Of a stretch of DNA of 64,000 nt, positions 10,468 to 24,612 are shown piece after piece (the stretch's first letter is position 1; every line of letters begins with the position of its first letter). Source of the stretch: Dromiciops gliroides (lineage: Eukaryota; Chordata; Mammalia; Microbiotheria; Microbiotheriidae). The DNA lies in NCBI RefSeq assembly GCF_019393635.1, contig NC_057861.1, positions 91,866,827 to 91,930,826 on the forward strand. The letters are read 5' to 3'. A program made the translations under genes and the position numbers. The notes under the pieces are model-generated. The model was given only the letters and a program-made list of their open reading frames with translations, made no database searches and was not told the origin of the DNA.

Positions 10468-10828
10468 ATTCTTTGATATATTAACACTGGTCAATCAAGT
10501 AATTAATCAATATTTATTAAGCACTTATTATGTGAAGAGTTAAAGAGGGAGAGCATTCCAGGCTTGGGAATAAATCAGAGAAAATGCTTAGAGTTGAGAG
10601 ATGGAGAGTCTTTTTCATAGAACAGCTAGAAGGCCAATGACACTGGTTCAAAGAGTGCCTTTCAGAATAAGATGTGAAAAGACTGGAAAAGTAGGATAAA
10701 GCTAAGTTATGAATGGCTTTAAATGCCAAACAGAGCATTTAATATTTAGTCCTGGAGATGATAGGGAGCCAATAGAGTTTATTGAGTAGATTAATATGAT
10801 CAGACCTGGGCTTAAAGAAAATCACTTG

Positions 10829-10959
10829 GGGGCAGCTAGGTGATGCAGTGGATAAATCACCAGCCCTGGATTCAGGAGGACCTGAGTTCAAATTCAGCTT
10901 CAAACATTTGATACTTACTAGCTGTGTGACCCTGGGCAAGTCACTTTACCCTCATTGAT

Positions 10960-10962
<3 letters not shown>
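10829..10962 (+). mobile_element. Mar1/WSINE-type SINE
   Basis: Head GGGGGCAGCTAGGTGATGC and core CTAGCTGTGTGACCC. The flanks AATCACTT (left) and AATCACTT (right, after the CA tract) look like its target duplication within L2. Confidence 0.8.

Positions 10963-11010
<48 letters not shown>
10963..11010. repeat. (CA)n microsatellite
   Basis: About 24 uninterrupted CA units directly at the SINE 3' end, probably grown from its tail. Confidence 0.95.
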
Positions 11011-11013
<3 letters not shown>

Positions 11014-11379
11014 ACTTTAGTAGCTGAATGGAGGATGGATTAGAGTGGGGAGAGACTTGAGGCAGGCTTATTGAAAGCATTGACTCAATGGAAATTTTGA
11101 CCTAACCCTGAATCCTGAAAGCTCAGACTTTAAAGGGGCCTTTAAAGGGTCCATATATTCTTGCCTATACTTGAACAAGATTTTTCTAATTCCTTCCCTA
11201 GTGTTCCCTTAGCCCTCCAAAGAAGATATTTTTGAAACAACATATATGTAGTCAGATCACTTGAAAAATCACACTGATTACAACCTATAATCCAGTTTTG
11301 TAAAAATTAGTTGGGAAAGATCTATAGTTGAACTAATGTAATATTCAGTACTTAAACTTGCCTTCTTCTCCTGTTTCTG

Positions 11380-12600
11380 CTTGGTGAAATCCTATCATCA
11401 CCAAAATCAAATGACTCTTCTTCCATTAAGTCTTCCCTGCTTCCTACACCTATAAGCATTCTTTCTTTCCCCAAAAATGTCATGACATTTTGTGATTTTG
11501 CACATATTAATGATATAACAAATCAATATAGAATATGAAACATGCTCCTATCCCCAACTATGGTTGAAACTTAAGGATTTTTTCCCCTAGGATACATTCT
11601 TGTTCTAAACTTTTTCTCAGTGATCTCATTGATTCCTATAAATTTAAATTTCATCTCTATGAAGATTACTCATGGTTATATTTATCTAGCCCTGGTGTTT
11701 GCCCTGAATACAGTCCCATGTTATCAACTGACTAGTGGAAATTCTCAACTGAATTATCTTTATCACAGTACCTGCCTGTCTTTATAACTCCTCAATTTGT
11801 GTCAACAAATTGTGACACCATCATTCTTTTATTCTGCCTTGCTGGGAAACTTGAAGTTTTATTTGACTTGCCAATTTCACTTATATCCCATATGTTCATT
11901 CTACCTTTACAATGTTTCTTAAATTCATTTCATTTCCTCACTCATATGGCTATCACAGTGGTTCAGGCCTTCTCCTTTTGTCTAGACTATTTGAATATAC
12001 TAATTGATCTCTTTGCTTCCCATCTCTACATTCTCCAAGCCATCCTCAATACTACTGCCAAGGAGATGTTCCTACAATACAGATCTAACCATGCCATTCT
12101 CCCTGCTCAATAAATTCTAGTGGTTCCTTATTGCCTCCAGAATAAAATACTCTTCTGTTTGACATTTAAAGACTTGGACAATGTGGAACCAACTTACATA
12201 TTCTCTCCTCTATAGGAACTATGGTCCAGACAAACTGGCTATTTACTTGTCCTTAACACAAAGAATTTCATAACCTATGTTTATACAGTGCATTTACTAT
12301 GCATTGTATATGTTTGCTTTTTCCCTCTGCCTCTTAAAATGCATTCTTCTTTCAGTGCTTAACTCATGTGCTGCCTCATCCATGAGGCTTTCCTGGTCCC
12401 TACCCTCACCTCAGACTGGTGGTATACCCCAACTGAAATTACTGTGTGTTTATGTGAGTGTGTGTATATATACAAATGCATCTAAATGTTGTTTTCCCTG
12501 ATAAAATATAGGCTACCGAGAGGGAGGGCTGTCTTGTGTTTATCTTTGTATCTCTTGTTATTACTGTTTCTTAATAAAAGTCTGGTGATTGTTTGAATGA
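11380..12600 (+). repeat. L2 LINE, sense, 3' half
   Basis: Bases 11900-12600 follow L2 closely: CAAGCCATCCTCAATACTACTGCC-type text, TCCTTATTGCCTCCAGAATAAA, CTCATGTGCTGCCTCATC and a terminal AATAAAAGTCTGGTGATTG. The upstream part (11380-11900) is weaker. No intact frame remains. Confidence 0.7.
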
Positions 12601-12609
12601 GTGAACACG

Positions 12610-13140
12610 TTTTCAAAATGCATTATAAAACTTAAGCACTCACTACATGTCACCTATTATCATTACTATAATTTAATCATCAATTCCCTTATTTTCATAT
12701 CATAATCAATAAATACATCCTTAATAAAATGTTTGTGTCTTCAGTATATAGGCTTCTGAATTGTAATGCATTTTTCTCTGTGTTTCATGTCTCCTATTTA
12801 ACTGAGAGTTCTTAAGGGGAGGAAACCTGGGACTTACTGAACTTGGTATCTTCCCATCACTTAACACAATGACTACTAGTAGGAGTATAATAATAATTAT
12901 TTATTCTATTTGTATAGAATATTAAACATAGAAATGGTTCATAGGGCAAGTATTGTTTTTCTATAGACAATAAATCTAGTCATCATTTGAAATACTTCAT
13001 CCATAAATTTCTTTTAGTCATTTTCTAGGAAAATGGTAAAGAAAATGACTAATATTTTCCTCTTCTGAATTCCTTTGACATATGCTCTCAGGAACAAGTC
13101 CTGGCATTAATCTTCATTAGGGGGTTAGAAAGGTGTTTGA
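12610..13140. other. No gene seen; short L2/SINE-like ends
   Basis: AACTGAGAGTTCTTAAGGGG through CACTTAACACAATGAC (12800-12870) looks like another L2 3' end in sense orientation. The rest is unremarkable AT-rich sequence. Confidence 0.35.
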
Positions 13141-13204
13141 CTGCATTACTTGAACTTGCAATTTCCTCCATCCATAAGAGGGCAGCAGAGTCTTGCCTGT
13201 GCTA

Positions 13205-13530
13205 CAGCAGCTAGTGCAGGCTTTATATACATACACACACATATACATATATGTATATATATCTACAAATGCATAATATACATGTGTATGTATATATGTG
13301 TATATATTCATATCTATATGTACATATGCATGTACACATATGCATATACACACAAGTGTGCATGCATGTGTATGCATTTATATAATCTACATCTACATAT
13401 TATATATTCATGCATATGCTTATGTGTATATGTGTTTATGGTGTGTATGTATGCATGAGTATATATATAAACATGTGGTAAATGTATACATGTATACACA
13501 CATACACATATACACACATTTGGATAGTGA
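13205..13530. repeat. TA/CA/TG alternating simple-repeat tract
   Basis: About 320 bp of degenerate ATACATAC, TATATG and CACACATA units. All frames in this stretch are products of the repeat. Confidence 0.85.
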
Positions 13531-13539
13531 CTTTCATCA

Positions 13540-15800
13540 TGGGTGCTTTTTACTCAAAATACTGACAATACATTTTGCAGTTAGTGGCCAGTAAATGTGC
13601 TATGATCTAGTAAGGGAGACTGAAGAGTAGCTAACCACATAAGAGGAAAACTAGATAAAACCAATGTCATGAAAAATCAGAGAATATGGAATATCTATTA
13701 GTAAGGTGATCAACAGTGTTAAATTTTATAGAATTATAAAGAAGAAGATTTAGAAAAAATAAAATCAACATTGGATTTGGTTAAGGGTTAATCCTATGTT
13801 GCTGGTTAACAACATAAGATTAAGAGATTCCTGGCCATTTTGGAAAGAGTATCTTCCAGGTGAGTTTTGAAATGAGACACCAGGTTGCAAGTGAGTGAGA
13901 AATGAGTGAAAGGAGTAGTATAATCAATGAATAAAAATAGAATTTTCAAAGTCTTTGGTTCTCAGGAGGAGGGGCCATATAGGACAATAACTTGAGAATA
14001 TATATGTTAGGGTCAAATAAGTATGTTTAAATGATGGGAGTTAAATGTGGGAAGCAAAGAAGGACTCAGCAGATAAGGAAATCCTGAAGAATAAATGGGT
14101 GGATGTTATGGGGAGGGGCAATGTTCTAAAGGAGGAAAGAGTAGATGTGATCAAGAGTATAATAGCGGGGCAGCTAGGTGGCACAGTAGATAGAGCACTG
14201 GCCCTGGATTCAGGAGGACCTGAATTCAAATGCGGCCTCAGACACTTGACACTTAACTATCTGTATCACTTAACCCCAATTGCCTCACCGCCCCCCCCCC
14301 AAAAAACCCAAGAGTATAAGAGCAAGAAAAGAGTTTGAATCAACAGGAAGGACCACTTGTTCATGGACTGGAGGTAAAAAGTGGGATTTAATGTCAATTG
14401 GTCTTGAGGTATAGAATAGAGGTGAAGAAGAATCCCACATAGAATGGCTTCTTTTTGCATTGGGAAGTGGGGGGTGTGGAGGTGATGTGGGAGGCCTGAG
14501 AGAAGAGAAGTATGCAATAGTGTCTGTGGAGAATATGGAAGACTGTAAATTTCAGAAGAGGAAAAATATTGCCTAATGGCATAGAAAGCCCAACTGAGAT
14601 TACATAATGTAAGATTGTAAGGGTCCCCATGTTCAGTGTGGTTGTGTGACTTCCTCTGGTGTACCATTCAGAAGTTCCTAAATAGAATCAGTGAAGGCAG
14701 ATAAATGAGGTATTCCACAATTGGGGTTTGATAAACTATGAATATAAACAAGAGAAGAGGGAAGGGATTCATGAACAAAGGCTAGTATACAGTGTAACTA
14801 GGTAACAAAGATTAAGAAGAGAAAAAAAGTAAAGTCAATGCTGATGTGATGTCCTGGGTGAAACACTGAGGCATGATTTAAAAAAAAAAAAAGACTGTAG
14901 GTCATGGTGACCAAACTTAACAGATAGGTGAAACATAGGGAAAGATGAAAAGATAAGAGAGAGTCTGACAGAGAAATTACATTTTTGGAAGTGGGACATT
15001 CTTGAGTAATTATGAAATAAAGTGTGAGCATCTCTATGTGGCTCAGGTTGCAAGAAAGTGAAGGCCATGGGTGTTAAGTAGATTAATGAAACGGGAGGCC
15101 AGGATGTTCATGGATACATTAACATTTATATTAAAGCTTCCTGATATAAGCACATGGACTAGGGAGGATAAATAGACTGTGAGCCCAGTACAAAACTCTT
15201 TGGGAAAATGTGGGGAATGGCTCAATGGCTAATAGATAAGTACCACTAGGATTATGATGGGTTAATAACTAAAGAAAAAGGAGAGGTTACTGAGTGATGG
15301 TCACAGAGAAAAGATATGGAAGTATTAGTGAAGGAAAAGGAGAGCTATTCTTCCTAGTCAAGTGGTTCAGGGGGCATGAGAGTGTACATCTGATATAAGA
15401 AAGGATAAGCTGGGATCTGGGAAGTTTACAGTTTCTGTGAGATCTAAAAATGGTCTAAGATGACAGGAAATTTGTTGTGGATAGAATGTCAGGAATACGA
15501 GAGGAGGAGGACCTGAAAGATATAACAGATTAGAACTTGGTTAGGAACAGCAGAGGTGGATGGGGACAGAGAACAGGGAAGTAGCAAGACATTGGAGGTA
15601 GTTTTTGCAAATGCTTTCCTAGGACTGGATAAAAGGAGTTAGTAGGAGATTTCTAGCCCAAAACAGATGATCATTAACTGCTCTCTCACTCTCAAGAATC
15701 ATGTAAATGGTAAAATAAAAGCAAATTTTTAAAGCATAAAGAAGAAAGAAATTTGGTCTAGTTTTCTCTGGCCCTTCCAGTGAGTGAGGTCCTAGGTTGG
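13540..15800. other. Unclassified purine-rich stretch, possibly ancient repeat
   Basis: Over 2 kb with G+A-rich phrases (GAGTGAGAAATGAGTG, GAGGAAAGAGTAGATG, GGGAGGCCAGGATG, GTCAGGAATACGAGAGG). It has the texture of old antisense LINE sequence, perhaps a 5' part of L2, but I cannot match it. Frames here are short and poor. It is interrupted by the SINE at 14163. Confidence 0.35.
14163..14308 (+). mobile_element. Mar1/WSINE-type SINE
   Basis: Typical head and core. It is flanked by an 11-bp direct repeat CAAGAGTATAA (14152-14162, 14309-14319). Confidence 0.88.
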
Positions 15801-17050
15801 CATCTCATTCTTGAATAGGGTCTGGTACTGGAAATTCTAGTCCTAGAGATGAAGAGTCTTGCACCTGTAGTTTTTATCCTGGAAGTAAAGAGTTTGATGC
15901 ATAAGGTTTAAATTCTAGAATTAATTCTGGGGGTAAGATATGAGGTATGTTAGGTGGTATTTGGAACTTTTGATCTGAGAAATGGGTGAGGTCAAGATTG
16001 GAGGCTTTGTCCAGAACTCAGCATAGTGATGTTAGAGGTTCAAGTTATAGAGGTGATATAGTGAGTTTAAGGTGGAATAAATGTACACTCCAGGGCAATT
16101 TGTTACAGGGTAAAGGCTAGGGTAGCTGTTCAAAATTCTATAAGACATTATCCCAGTTCCCCTGATGTTAAATGACCTGAGCTCCTCTCACCACACAGTC
16201 TCTTGCTCACTTGCTTTCTGGATCCTGGTCTTTTGTTCTGCTGATTTAAGTGAAAACTTTTTTTTAAATACATGCCCATATTTTTGATACCTGAAATCCT
16301 TCTCTCTGTAGGCCATAGGATCTATTTTGTATTATGGTTCCTGTGTTTCATGGAAAAGTCTGATGATTATGATTGACTCTGGCCCACAGAGTGCAGTTTT
16401 CAGACCTGTCCCAGCATGGACATATGGCTCATCCTGGTTCTCTCCTCCACAGTGTAGTCTATATTCTGCAGGAATTTTAGTGCCCTGTGACTCACCTCTC
16501 TTCTGAACTATCTTAGTCTGGGTTTCCACTTCTCCTGGGCCCAGTAGCAAGCTTTTGTGTTTGTTATGTTCCAACTGAAGAGTCTTAGGCATGATTATTT
16601 TCCCTTATTTTGGCATAGGTTTTTGCTGTTGCTGCAAATCTCCTTTCTCCAGGGTGATCCAGGAATCTCTGTCTTATAATAAAAGACCAAAAATTGTTGT
16701 GACAGAAAATGAAGGAAAAACTCAAAGCAGTCAATCCAATTTTCAGATAGAACAGAAACAGAGCAGGAGATTCCCCTATAAATACAACAAACCCTAGGTA
16801 AGCTGAAATGTTTCTAATTTTAATGCAAGAGGATCATGGATTCGGAGTCATGAAATAATAGAACTGTGAGGTGCATTCTAGACTATAGAGTAGCAGAACA
16901 TAGAATACGGAATGATAAAGTTAGAAGATGCCTGAGAACATAGAATGTCAATAAATAGACACTAAAATGTTAGAATTTAGAATATAAAATATTAAATCAA
17001 TGAGGAACTTTTGAAAACTCAATGCTGGAATAAAAAGTGATTTTAAATAA
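15800..17050. other. No gene recognised
   Basis: Mixed sequence. A minus-strand frame of 86 codons (16592-16332) shows no family signature. Bases 16855-16990 hold GAACTGTGAGGTGCATTC-like repeats of a short AGAA/TAGAAT motif, possibly an old MIR-type SINE. Confidence 0.35.
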
Positions 17051-17056
17051 TATTAG

Positions 17057-17205
17057 TGGGGGCAGCTAGGTGGCACAGTGGATAAAGCACCGGCCCTGGA
17101 TTCAGGAGGACCCGAATTCAAATCCAGCCTCAGACACTTGACACTTACTAGCTGAGTGACCTTGGGCAAGTCACTTAACCCTCATTGCCCCACCCCCCCA
17201 AAAAT
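17057..17205 (+). mobile_element. Mar1/WSINE-type SINE
   Basis: Head GGGGGCAGCTAGGTGGC and core CTAGCTGAGTGACC, then a C-rich/A-rich tail. Flanked by short AAATAAT repeats. Confidence 0.85.
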
Positions 17206-17224
17206 CAGAAAATTAAAAAATAAA

Positions 17225-18880
17225 TAATAAATGATATCAGTACTTAGATTATTAGAACTAGAAGTCCCCTGAGTTTAATCGTTCATTATTAAAGGCAGTC
17301 AGGAAAAAGATAAATGCATGTCCTAGAATAACTGCATTGTCCAATATTTTTTTCTGCTTCAGTTAGCCAAGAAAAAAAGGGTTACTTCTCATCTCATCAT
17401 GACTTCGGTGCCTCAGTTTTGATTCCATGTCTTCATTAAAATCGTTGTTTTATTGCAAGTCATCTAACCACTGTACACCAAATCAAGCACTTAAGGAAAA
17501 AGAAACTATATTTATACAAAGATTTTCAGGATTACACACAAATGCACAGGTGTGTATATTTAATAAGTACCAAAGTTTTAGTTACATGATTTAATTTCAG
17601 GGTCCGGTTTTGTCAAATAACCTGTAAATGCTGTTTTATACATAAAAACATGCACATACACCAACATTTATGAACTGCTTTGCAAATCTCAAAGTGATAT
17701 GATTACCAATATGTTTTCTAATTAAAAATAAATTATTATAATAAAATGCAATGAAAACTGTGGGATTAAATGTCTATTGTTGGTTTTTCTTTTTTACCCA
17801 CCTGTGAAAGTTTAAATGATTACACTGATGATATTGCCTAAAAGAGGTGGCATTAACTATAAATAAAAGTTAAATGTTAAGCAAAAATTAAAATTTCTCT
17901 TAACATGTTCCTACAACATAATTTCCAGAAAGAAGGACCATATTTTATCCACCCCTTACCATATTTCTCATTCTTTCTCTCTCTCTCTCTAGATAGATAG
18001 ATAAATAGATAGATATAGATATATCTATCTATATATCTATGTATCAGATGCTTAATAAATATATGTGTCTGATGAAGATGATTATACTTCACATTTATGT
18101 AGTGATTCAAATTTGAAAATCACTTAGGTATAAATGAATGAATGAGCAAAATGAATGAATGAATTCTTAAAATGAATAGTACTGTTACAAAAGTGTTGTA
18201 GCAATGTTTCCAAGTTAAGTTACGGCTTTAAATACTCATTAAGGACACAAAGTCATTTGTAGGCAAAGGGAGCTTAAGTTGTAAAATTAAATTGACTTTA
18301 AACTTCTGCCTCTGTCCTGCTTACAATTAAAAAAATACTTTAATTTTCAGCTCAATTGGTTGCCTTTTCTAAGAAGCCTAGCTTTCTGGAAAATTTGTGC
18401 ATATTGAATAAGGGTGAAAACATGTAATTGAAATGAAGAGTAACACAGAATCCTTTCTTCCATGTCTTGTTAACTCAACCTTAAAAATAGTGTCCCTATC
18501 AGTTTAAATTTTTTGTCCTTCTACTTTCTCTTCCCCCCCTAAAAAGTAAGATACTTTTCAGGAAAAAAGGACTGTCATATCCTTCTTTTTCATCCTCAAA
18601 ACAATATATCATAGTACTAAGAAGGCACATGGTATGCATTTGAGAAATATTTCTTCATTTGATATGGTTTTCATTATCGAAAGGATTCTGGACTAAGAGT
18701 CAGGACCATGGTCAAGTATTTGAATGTGTGTTGTACTAAAGAAAAATGGATTTGAAGCCAGAATAACTGGATTCAAACTGCATACACTCAAAAAAATCAT
18801 ATAACCACATATAAATATGTTCTTTATCCATAAATCAGTGAAAATGTCTCAAGACAAAAGACAGGGTTTTGTTTGTTTGT
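17225..18880. other. No gene seen
   Basis: AT-rich sequence. It holds a (TC)n/(GATA)n microsatellite at about 17975-18045, a short (GAAT)n run near 18130-18170, and traces of a SINE head near 18730-18790 (GATTTGAAGCCAG). Nothing codes. Confidence 0.5.
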
Positions 18881-18892
18881 TTTTTTTGGTGT

Positions 18893-19042
18893 TTTGCCCC
18901 CCACCCCCCAGGACAATGAGGGTTAGGTGACTTGCGCAGGGTCACACAGCTAGTAAGTGTCAAGTGTCTGAGGCTGGATTTGAACTCAGGTCCTCCTGAA
19001 TCCAGGGCCGGTGCTTTATCCACTGCACCACCTAGCTGCCCC
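18893..19042 (-). mobile_element. Mar1/WSINE-type SINE
   Basis: Antisense core GGGTTAGGTGACTTGCGC and reverse head CACCTAGCTGCCCCC, with a T-rich and C-rich tail region on the left. Confidence 0.85.
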
Positions 19043-19079
19043 CAGAGTATTTAATGAACAGTGAGGATGCCACTGTCAC

Positions 19080-19395
19080 TGAATCACAGAGAATGTGGGA
19101 GAGCAGCGTAAGGTGTATGAAAACTGGGAAGGTGTGGGTCAGGTTAGGAAGGATTTTGAACATCTAGCAGAGTATTTTATATTTGATGTGGTGATAGGGA
19201 GCCACTAGAGTTTATTTGAGTATGGAATGACCTTTGAAAATAGTGATGCTATTGAGTAGGCTAGTAAAACCTATGTTTTTGGAAGGTCCCGTTGACAGCT
19301 CAGTGGACTAGGGACTATGGTGGAAAAGGGACTTACATCAGGGAAACCAACCAGAAGGCTATAACAGTAGTCCAGGTGTGAGGTGATGAGGATTA
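19080..19395 (-). repeat. Antisense L2 fragment
   Basis: GGAAGGATTTTGAACATC, GGGAGCCACTAGAG and ATAACAGTAGTCCAGGTG are the same antisense ORF block seen at 2300-2700 and 10550-10800. Confidence 0.65.
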
Positions 19396-19399
19396 TTTA

Positions 19400-20960
19400 A
19401 TTTGAAAATATATTATTCAATTTTGATATAAATTAGATTCATGTGAATCAATAATCCAGAAATGATACAAAATTTGTGAAGGCACAAGGGATATGATTGC
19501 TATTTTCAAGATTTTCATGTGTGCCATGTGAAAGAATAAAATTTATTCTTCTTAAAACCATACTAGATTGGGGGGATAGAAACTAGGGCCAATGGTGAAA
19601 GCAACATAGTGGTATTTTTGAAAGAGTTCTAGTGAACGTTTGTTTTTCTTCCTCTCAGTAAACTTATCAAGGTCATTATTGCTTGGGGACAGGATAAGCT
19701 AGTTGCTTTCTTTGTACACAAACAGTTCTGAGATTGACAAACATCCCTTTAAAGTTTCTTGCCATCTTTTGTCTCTACATTCTCTTACCCTCAATCTTCT
19801 TTGCAATTTGAAACAAATTCCTTTATTCTTCATTGATTCAACTGTTATTGGTAATATCAAGCAGACTAGTTATCTCAATTCTCAAGATTTTTTTATAGTA
19901 TTTTTAATCATGGCCTCTATTTTCTACTTATACCTCAAGCTAATAAGCAGTATCTATATTATTTTGATGATTTTCCTTTGTCTCCCAGGAATGGGAATAG
20001 GAAAGTATTAATTCTTCAGAGCCACTGCTGCTGGCTACCACAGATATGGAGGTCTCAGAGAAGGGAGACTTTTATAAAATCTATTGTTCTAGGTCAGGAA
20101 TTCTTATTCATTTTCTGGCCAGCTAAAAGGAATGATGATTAAAGATGCCTGAGCTCTTGAGCTTGTTATTTTTAATTAAAAGAAAAGCAAATTATCTTAA
20201 TCAAAGAGGAAAAAGAATATTATGTTGGTGCCCTCTCTGAGTGACTGAAATTCAATTTATATTGTATTAGGCCCTTGCATCAAGGAATGTTGTGGAGCTA
20301 TGATTCTTTGGCCACTATTAAAGTCTGTAATTTCCTGAACTTGTCTATGGAACCTCTACACAAAAATATATATACTCGCTTTGTGTAATTGTCAGGTTGA
20401 ATTTATTTCCTTCTTTTAAAAAATTGAGGACTATTAAACTAAACAGTGAAATTGTATAGATATAGTATACCAGATTTTGTATACCATTTTGTTCAAGGAA
20501 TTATACAATGGGAATGACTCATTTTCTTGTCTTTCAATTTAGAGGCAGTTGTGTAATTCCTGTGTTTTACAAAAGGTGCCTTATCAAGAAGATTCTGAAG
20601 ACAATGTCGATACTTTAATATTTTAAGAATCTGTGCTTTCATTTTACCTTTTCTCTTTTCTTCTCTCCTCTCTTCTGCTCTCCTCTTCTCTCTTCTCGCT
20701 TTTTTAAAACATTATGTTTTTCCTTGCATGTCTGCTCCTTTAACTGATACAGATGCCAACACTTTAATGTCTTAATAAATGGTTAAATAATTAATTACCC
20801 CCTCTAATTTCATGCAACCTTTTTTAGTGATGAGCCTCTCCCAACACATGATATAATATAGGACTCATACCTGAATCCTTTTTTGCTTGGTAGGACCTGT
20901 AAGTGCTTGATGTAGTTTTATGAAAGACCAGCACCACTGAAACATATAGATGAAGCATTA
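19400..20960. other. No gene seen
   Basis: AT-rich sequence with only short frames and a CT-rich run at about 20650-20700. No repeat family recognised. Confidence 0.4.
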
Positions 20961-20976
20961 GAAGAGAGATCAGAGG

Positions 20977-21131
20977 GGCAGCTAGGTGGAGCAGTGGATA
21001 GAGCACTGGCCCTGGAGCCTGGAGTCAGGAGTACCTGAGTTCAAATCCGGCCTCAAACACTTAACACTTACTGGCTGTGTGACCCTGGGCAAGTCACTTA
21101 ACCCCAATTGCCCCCACACACACAGACACAA
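20977..21131 (+). mobile_element. Mar1/WSINE-type SINE
   Basis: Full head and core. The 14-bp direct repeat AGAGAGATCAGAGG (20963-20976, 21132-21145) is one of the clearest target duplications in the window. Confidence 0.93.
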
Positions 21132-21145
21132 AGAGAGATCAGAGG

Positions 21146-22550
21146 ATAGTGACGAAGACAAATGACATAATTTTAATAATGATGGTGGTGATGATGAAGA
21201 CATGTGTAGATATGTACATATGATTTTAATAATGATGGTGGTCATGATGAAGATACATATATGTAGATACATACTTCTAGGAATGTGAAGATATAATATG
21301 CATACATACATATATTTATATATCTATCTGCATGACTTTACTCATTGCACTCTAAACTCTCCACAGAAAGGGACTATGTTTGAAAATTAGGAGGGTCCCT
21401 TATACCCATTTATTAATGAATGTTCAAGAAAGAATTATTGATGCCATTGATGAGAGAAAAAAACGTCTATGTGATAATGAGGATTTCTTGATTCATCCTG
21501 AATAGACACTTAGTCTTTTTATTAGTATATATTTATCTTAAGCTAGCTGTGTTTTACTGTATTTTGTGAGAGATCTTACTGAGAAGATGTATGGCTCTTG
21601 GCTTAGTACTTATAATTAGGAGGGCATCCCATGTTGTAAGTGCCTGTCCAGATGACATGAATAGAAACTCTGTTTACCGGAGAGCTTCTAAAATAATCTT
21701 AGAATAAAAAATCCTGCATAGTTTCTTTTATACTTCCAAAACCAAAATAACTTTTTTTAAAATTTCATTGAGGAGCTCAACAGTAGAGGGAAGAAGAATT
21801 TTATTCATTCAGAAAGAATCTCAGTTGGAATAGTACCAAGTTAATTTCTCTAAGCAGAAATTACTTTCCCTATTATTCATTTTAATTTTCTGTTTACAGC
21901 CCCCAGTTTTTTGAAAGAGAAAGTGAGCAACTATTCCTACTTATGCTCGAGGGGGAATTGGAGAAATGTGCATCCCTCTAGTTATATAATTTATTGGTCT
22001 TGTTTGCTACATAGGCCCCATGCAAGGGAGAATGGAGCAAATGACTTCCACATTGGTAGCAAAATGAAAAGTGAAGAAAAACAATGAATTTGAATGAAAA
22101 GGACCAGGGTTCAAACACTGACTTGTCTCTGTGTTACCTCGTAACTGTAGACACATCGACCTAAATTTTCTTGGTCTATTTTCTAATCTATAAAATAAAG
22201 GTATTATTCTTGTTGATGGCTAAGGATGTTTCTAGCTGAAATGAATGCTATTAGTTTAATCTTATGAGCATGAAAAAGTCATTTCCTTTTCTGAGATATG
22301 GAGATGGAAGGTAAAATGCTATGATAATAGGAAGAAAGCAGTGTTAACTAGATCTGTTATTATGTGTAAGAAGCCTGAAAAGGCAGTCTGGTTCTGGACT
22401 GCAAAAGGATTTCTATGTCAAATAGAGATGGTCATATATTATCCTAAAGGCAAAGGACGTGGTGAAAAGTGGAAAAATATGAAGGATGCTATACAGATAG
22501 AATAAGCAAGATTTAACAATTGATTGGATATGTAGGAGAAGAGGGTTGAT
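21146..22550. other. No gene seen; short repeats and a MIR-like SINE
   Basis: A roughly duplicated AATAATGATGGTGGT unit lies at 21175 and 21230. ATAC-rich repeats follow at 21250-21320. A decayed sense CORE-SINE lies at about 22085-22250 (GGACCAGGGTTCAAACAC, TCTAATCTATAAAATAAAG). Confidence 0.45.
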
Positions 22551-22564
22551 GGAGAAAGAAATAA

Positions 22565-23697
<1,133 letters not shown>

Positions 23698-23792
<95 letters not shown>

Positions 23793-23800
23793 AAAAGAAA
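23698..23800. repeat. (AAAG)n microsatellite
   Basis: About 22 AAAG units at the exact place where the pseudogene poly(A) tail should be. It was probably seeded by the tail. Confidence 0.95.
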
Positions 23801-23824
23801 TAACAAGTCTTAAAAAATGTACTG

Positions 23825-23965
23825 GGGGCAGCTAGGTAGTGCAGTGGATAAAGCACAGGCCCTGGATTCAGGAGTACCTGAGTACAAATCTGGTCTCAGA
23901 CAATTGTCACTTACTAGCTGTGTGACCCTGGGCAAATCTCTTAACCCTCATTGCCCTGCAACAAC
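23825..23965 (+). mobile_element. Mar1/WSINE-type SINE
   Basis: Head GGGGCAGCTAGGTAGTGC. It is flanked by AAAAAATGTACTG on both sides (23812-23824 and about 23967-23979). Confidence 0.9.
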
Positions 23966-24019
23966 AAAAAAATGTACTGATTCAGAGTCTTAAACTCCTC
24001 TTCAGGGACGGGTTCCTAT

Positions 24020-24612
24020 AAACCTAAGAAGACTTTTATGAACCGATGTGAAATGAAGTGAGCAGAAACAGGAGGATATTGTACAGAGTACCAGCAACAT
24101 TTTAATGATGGTAAAATGGGAAAGACTCAGCTACTCTAAACAATACAATGATCCAAGACAATTCCAAAGGAATCATGATGATTCTTTCCAGAGAGAAAGC
24201 TGATGAACTTTAAATGGAGATTGAAGCACACATTTTCACTTTATTTGTTTTTTTGGTTTTTTTGCAACATGGCTAATGTGTTAATATGTTTTGCATGACT
24301 TCTTATGTATAATTACTATCATAATGCTTGTCTTCTTCTTCTTCTTCTTCTTCTTCTTCTTCTTCTTGGTGAGGCAATTGGGGTTAAGTGACTTGCCCAG
24401 GGTCACACAGCTAGTAAGTGTTAAGTGTCTGAAGCCGAATTTGAACTCAGGTCCTCCTGCCTCTAGGACCGGTGCTCTATCCACTGTGCCACCTAGTTGC
24501 CCCTATGCTTGCCTTTTTCATGGGTGTGGCAGAAGGAAGAGAGAGAGACAGAATTTAGAACTCAAAATTTTTAAAAAACGAATGTCAAACAAAAAAGTAA
24601 AATGACAAATGT
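24020..24612 (+). mobile_element. L1 3'-end fragment, holding a SINE
   Basis: L1 3' UTR phrases in sense: GAAGTGAGCAGAAACAGGAG, ATACAATGATCCAAGACAA, GAAGCACACATTTTCAC and AGAACTCAAAATTTTTAAAA. It is split by the SINE at 24331-24504. Confidence 0.75.
24331..24504 (-). mobile_element. Mar1/WSINE-type SINE with (TTC)n tail
   Basis: The antisense SINE body is preceded on its tail side by about 11 TTC units (24333-24366). ATGCTTG flanks it on both sides. Confidence 0.88.

Larger units (their letters stand above)
10495..11140 (-). repeat. Antisense L2, split by a SINE and a CA repeat
   Basis: TTATTAAGCACTTATTATGTG (3' end reversed) leads into GAGCATTCCAGGCTTGGG, TGAATGGCTTTAAATGCC, GGGAGCCAATAGAG and then, after the SINE, AATCACTTTAGTAGCTGAATG. 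This is the same block as at 2300-2700. Confidence 0.7.

Noticed and set aside
13117-13594. Cys/Tyr/His-rich frames on both strands
   Set aside because: They follow the TA/CA simple repeat; not proteins.
16332-16592. Minus-strand 86-codon frame
   Set aside because: No domain, no relative in the window and no gene context; chance length is plausible.
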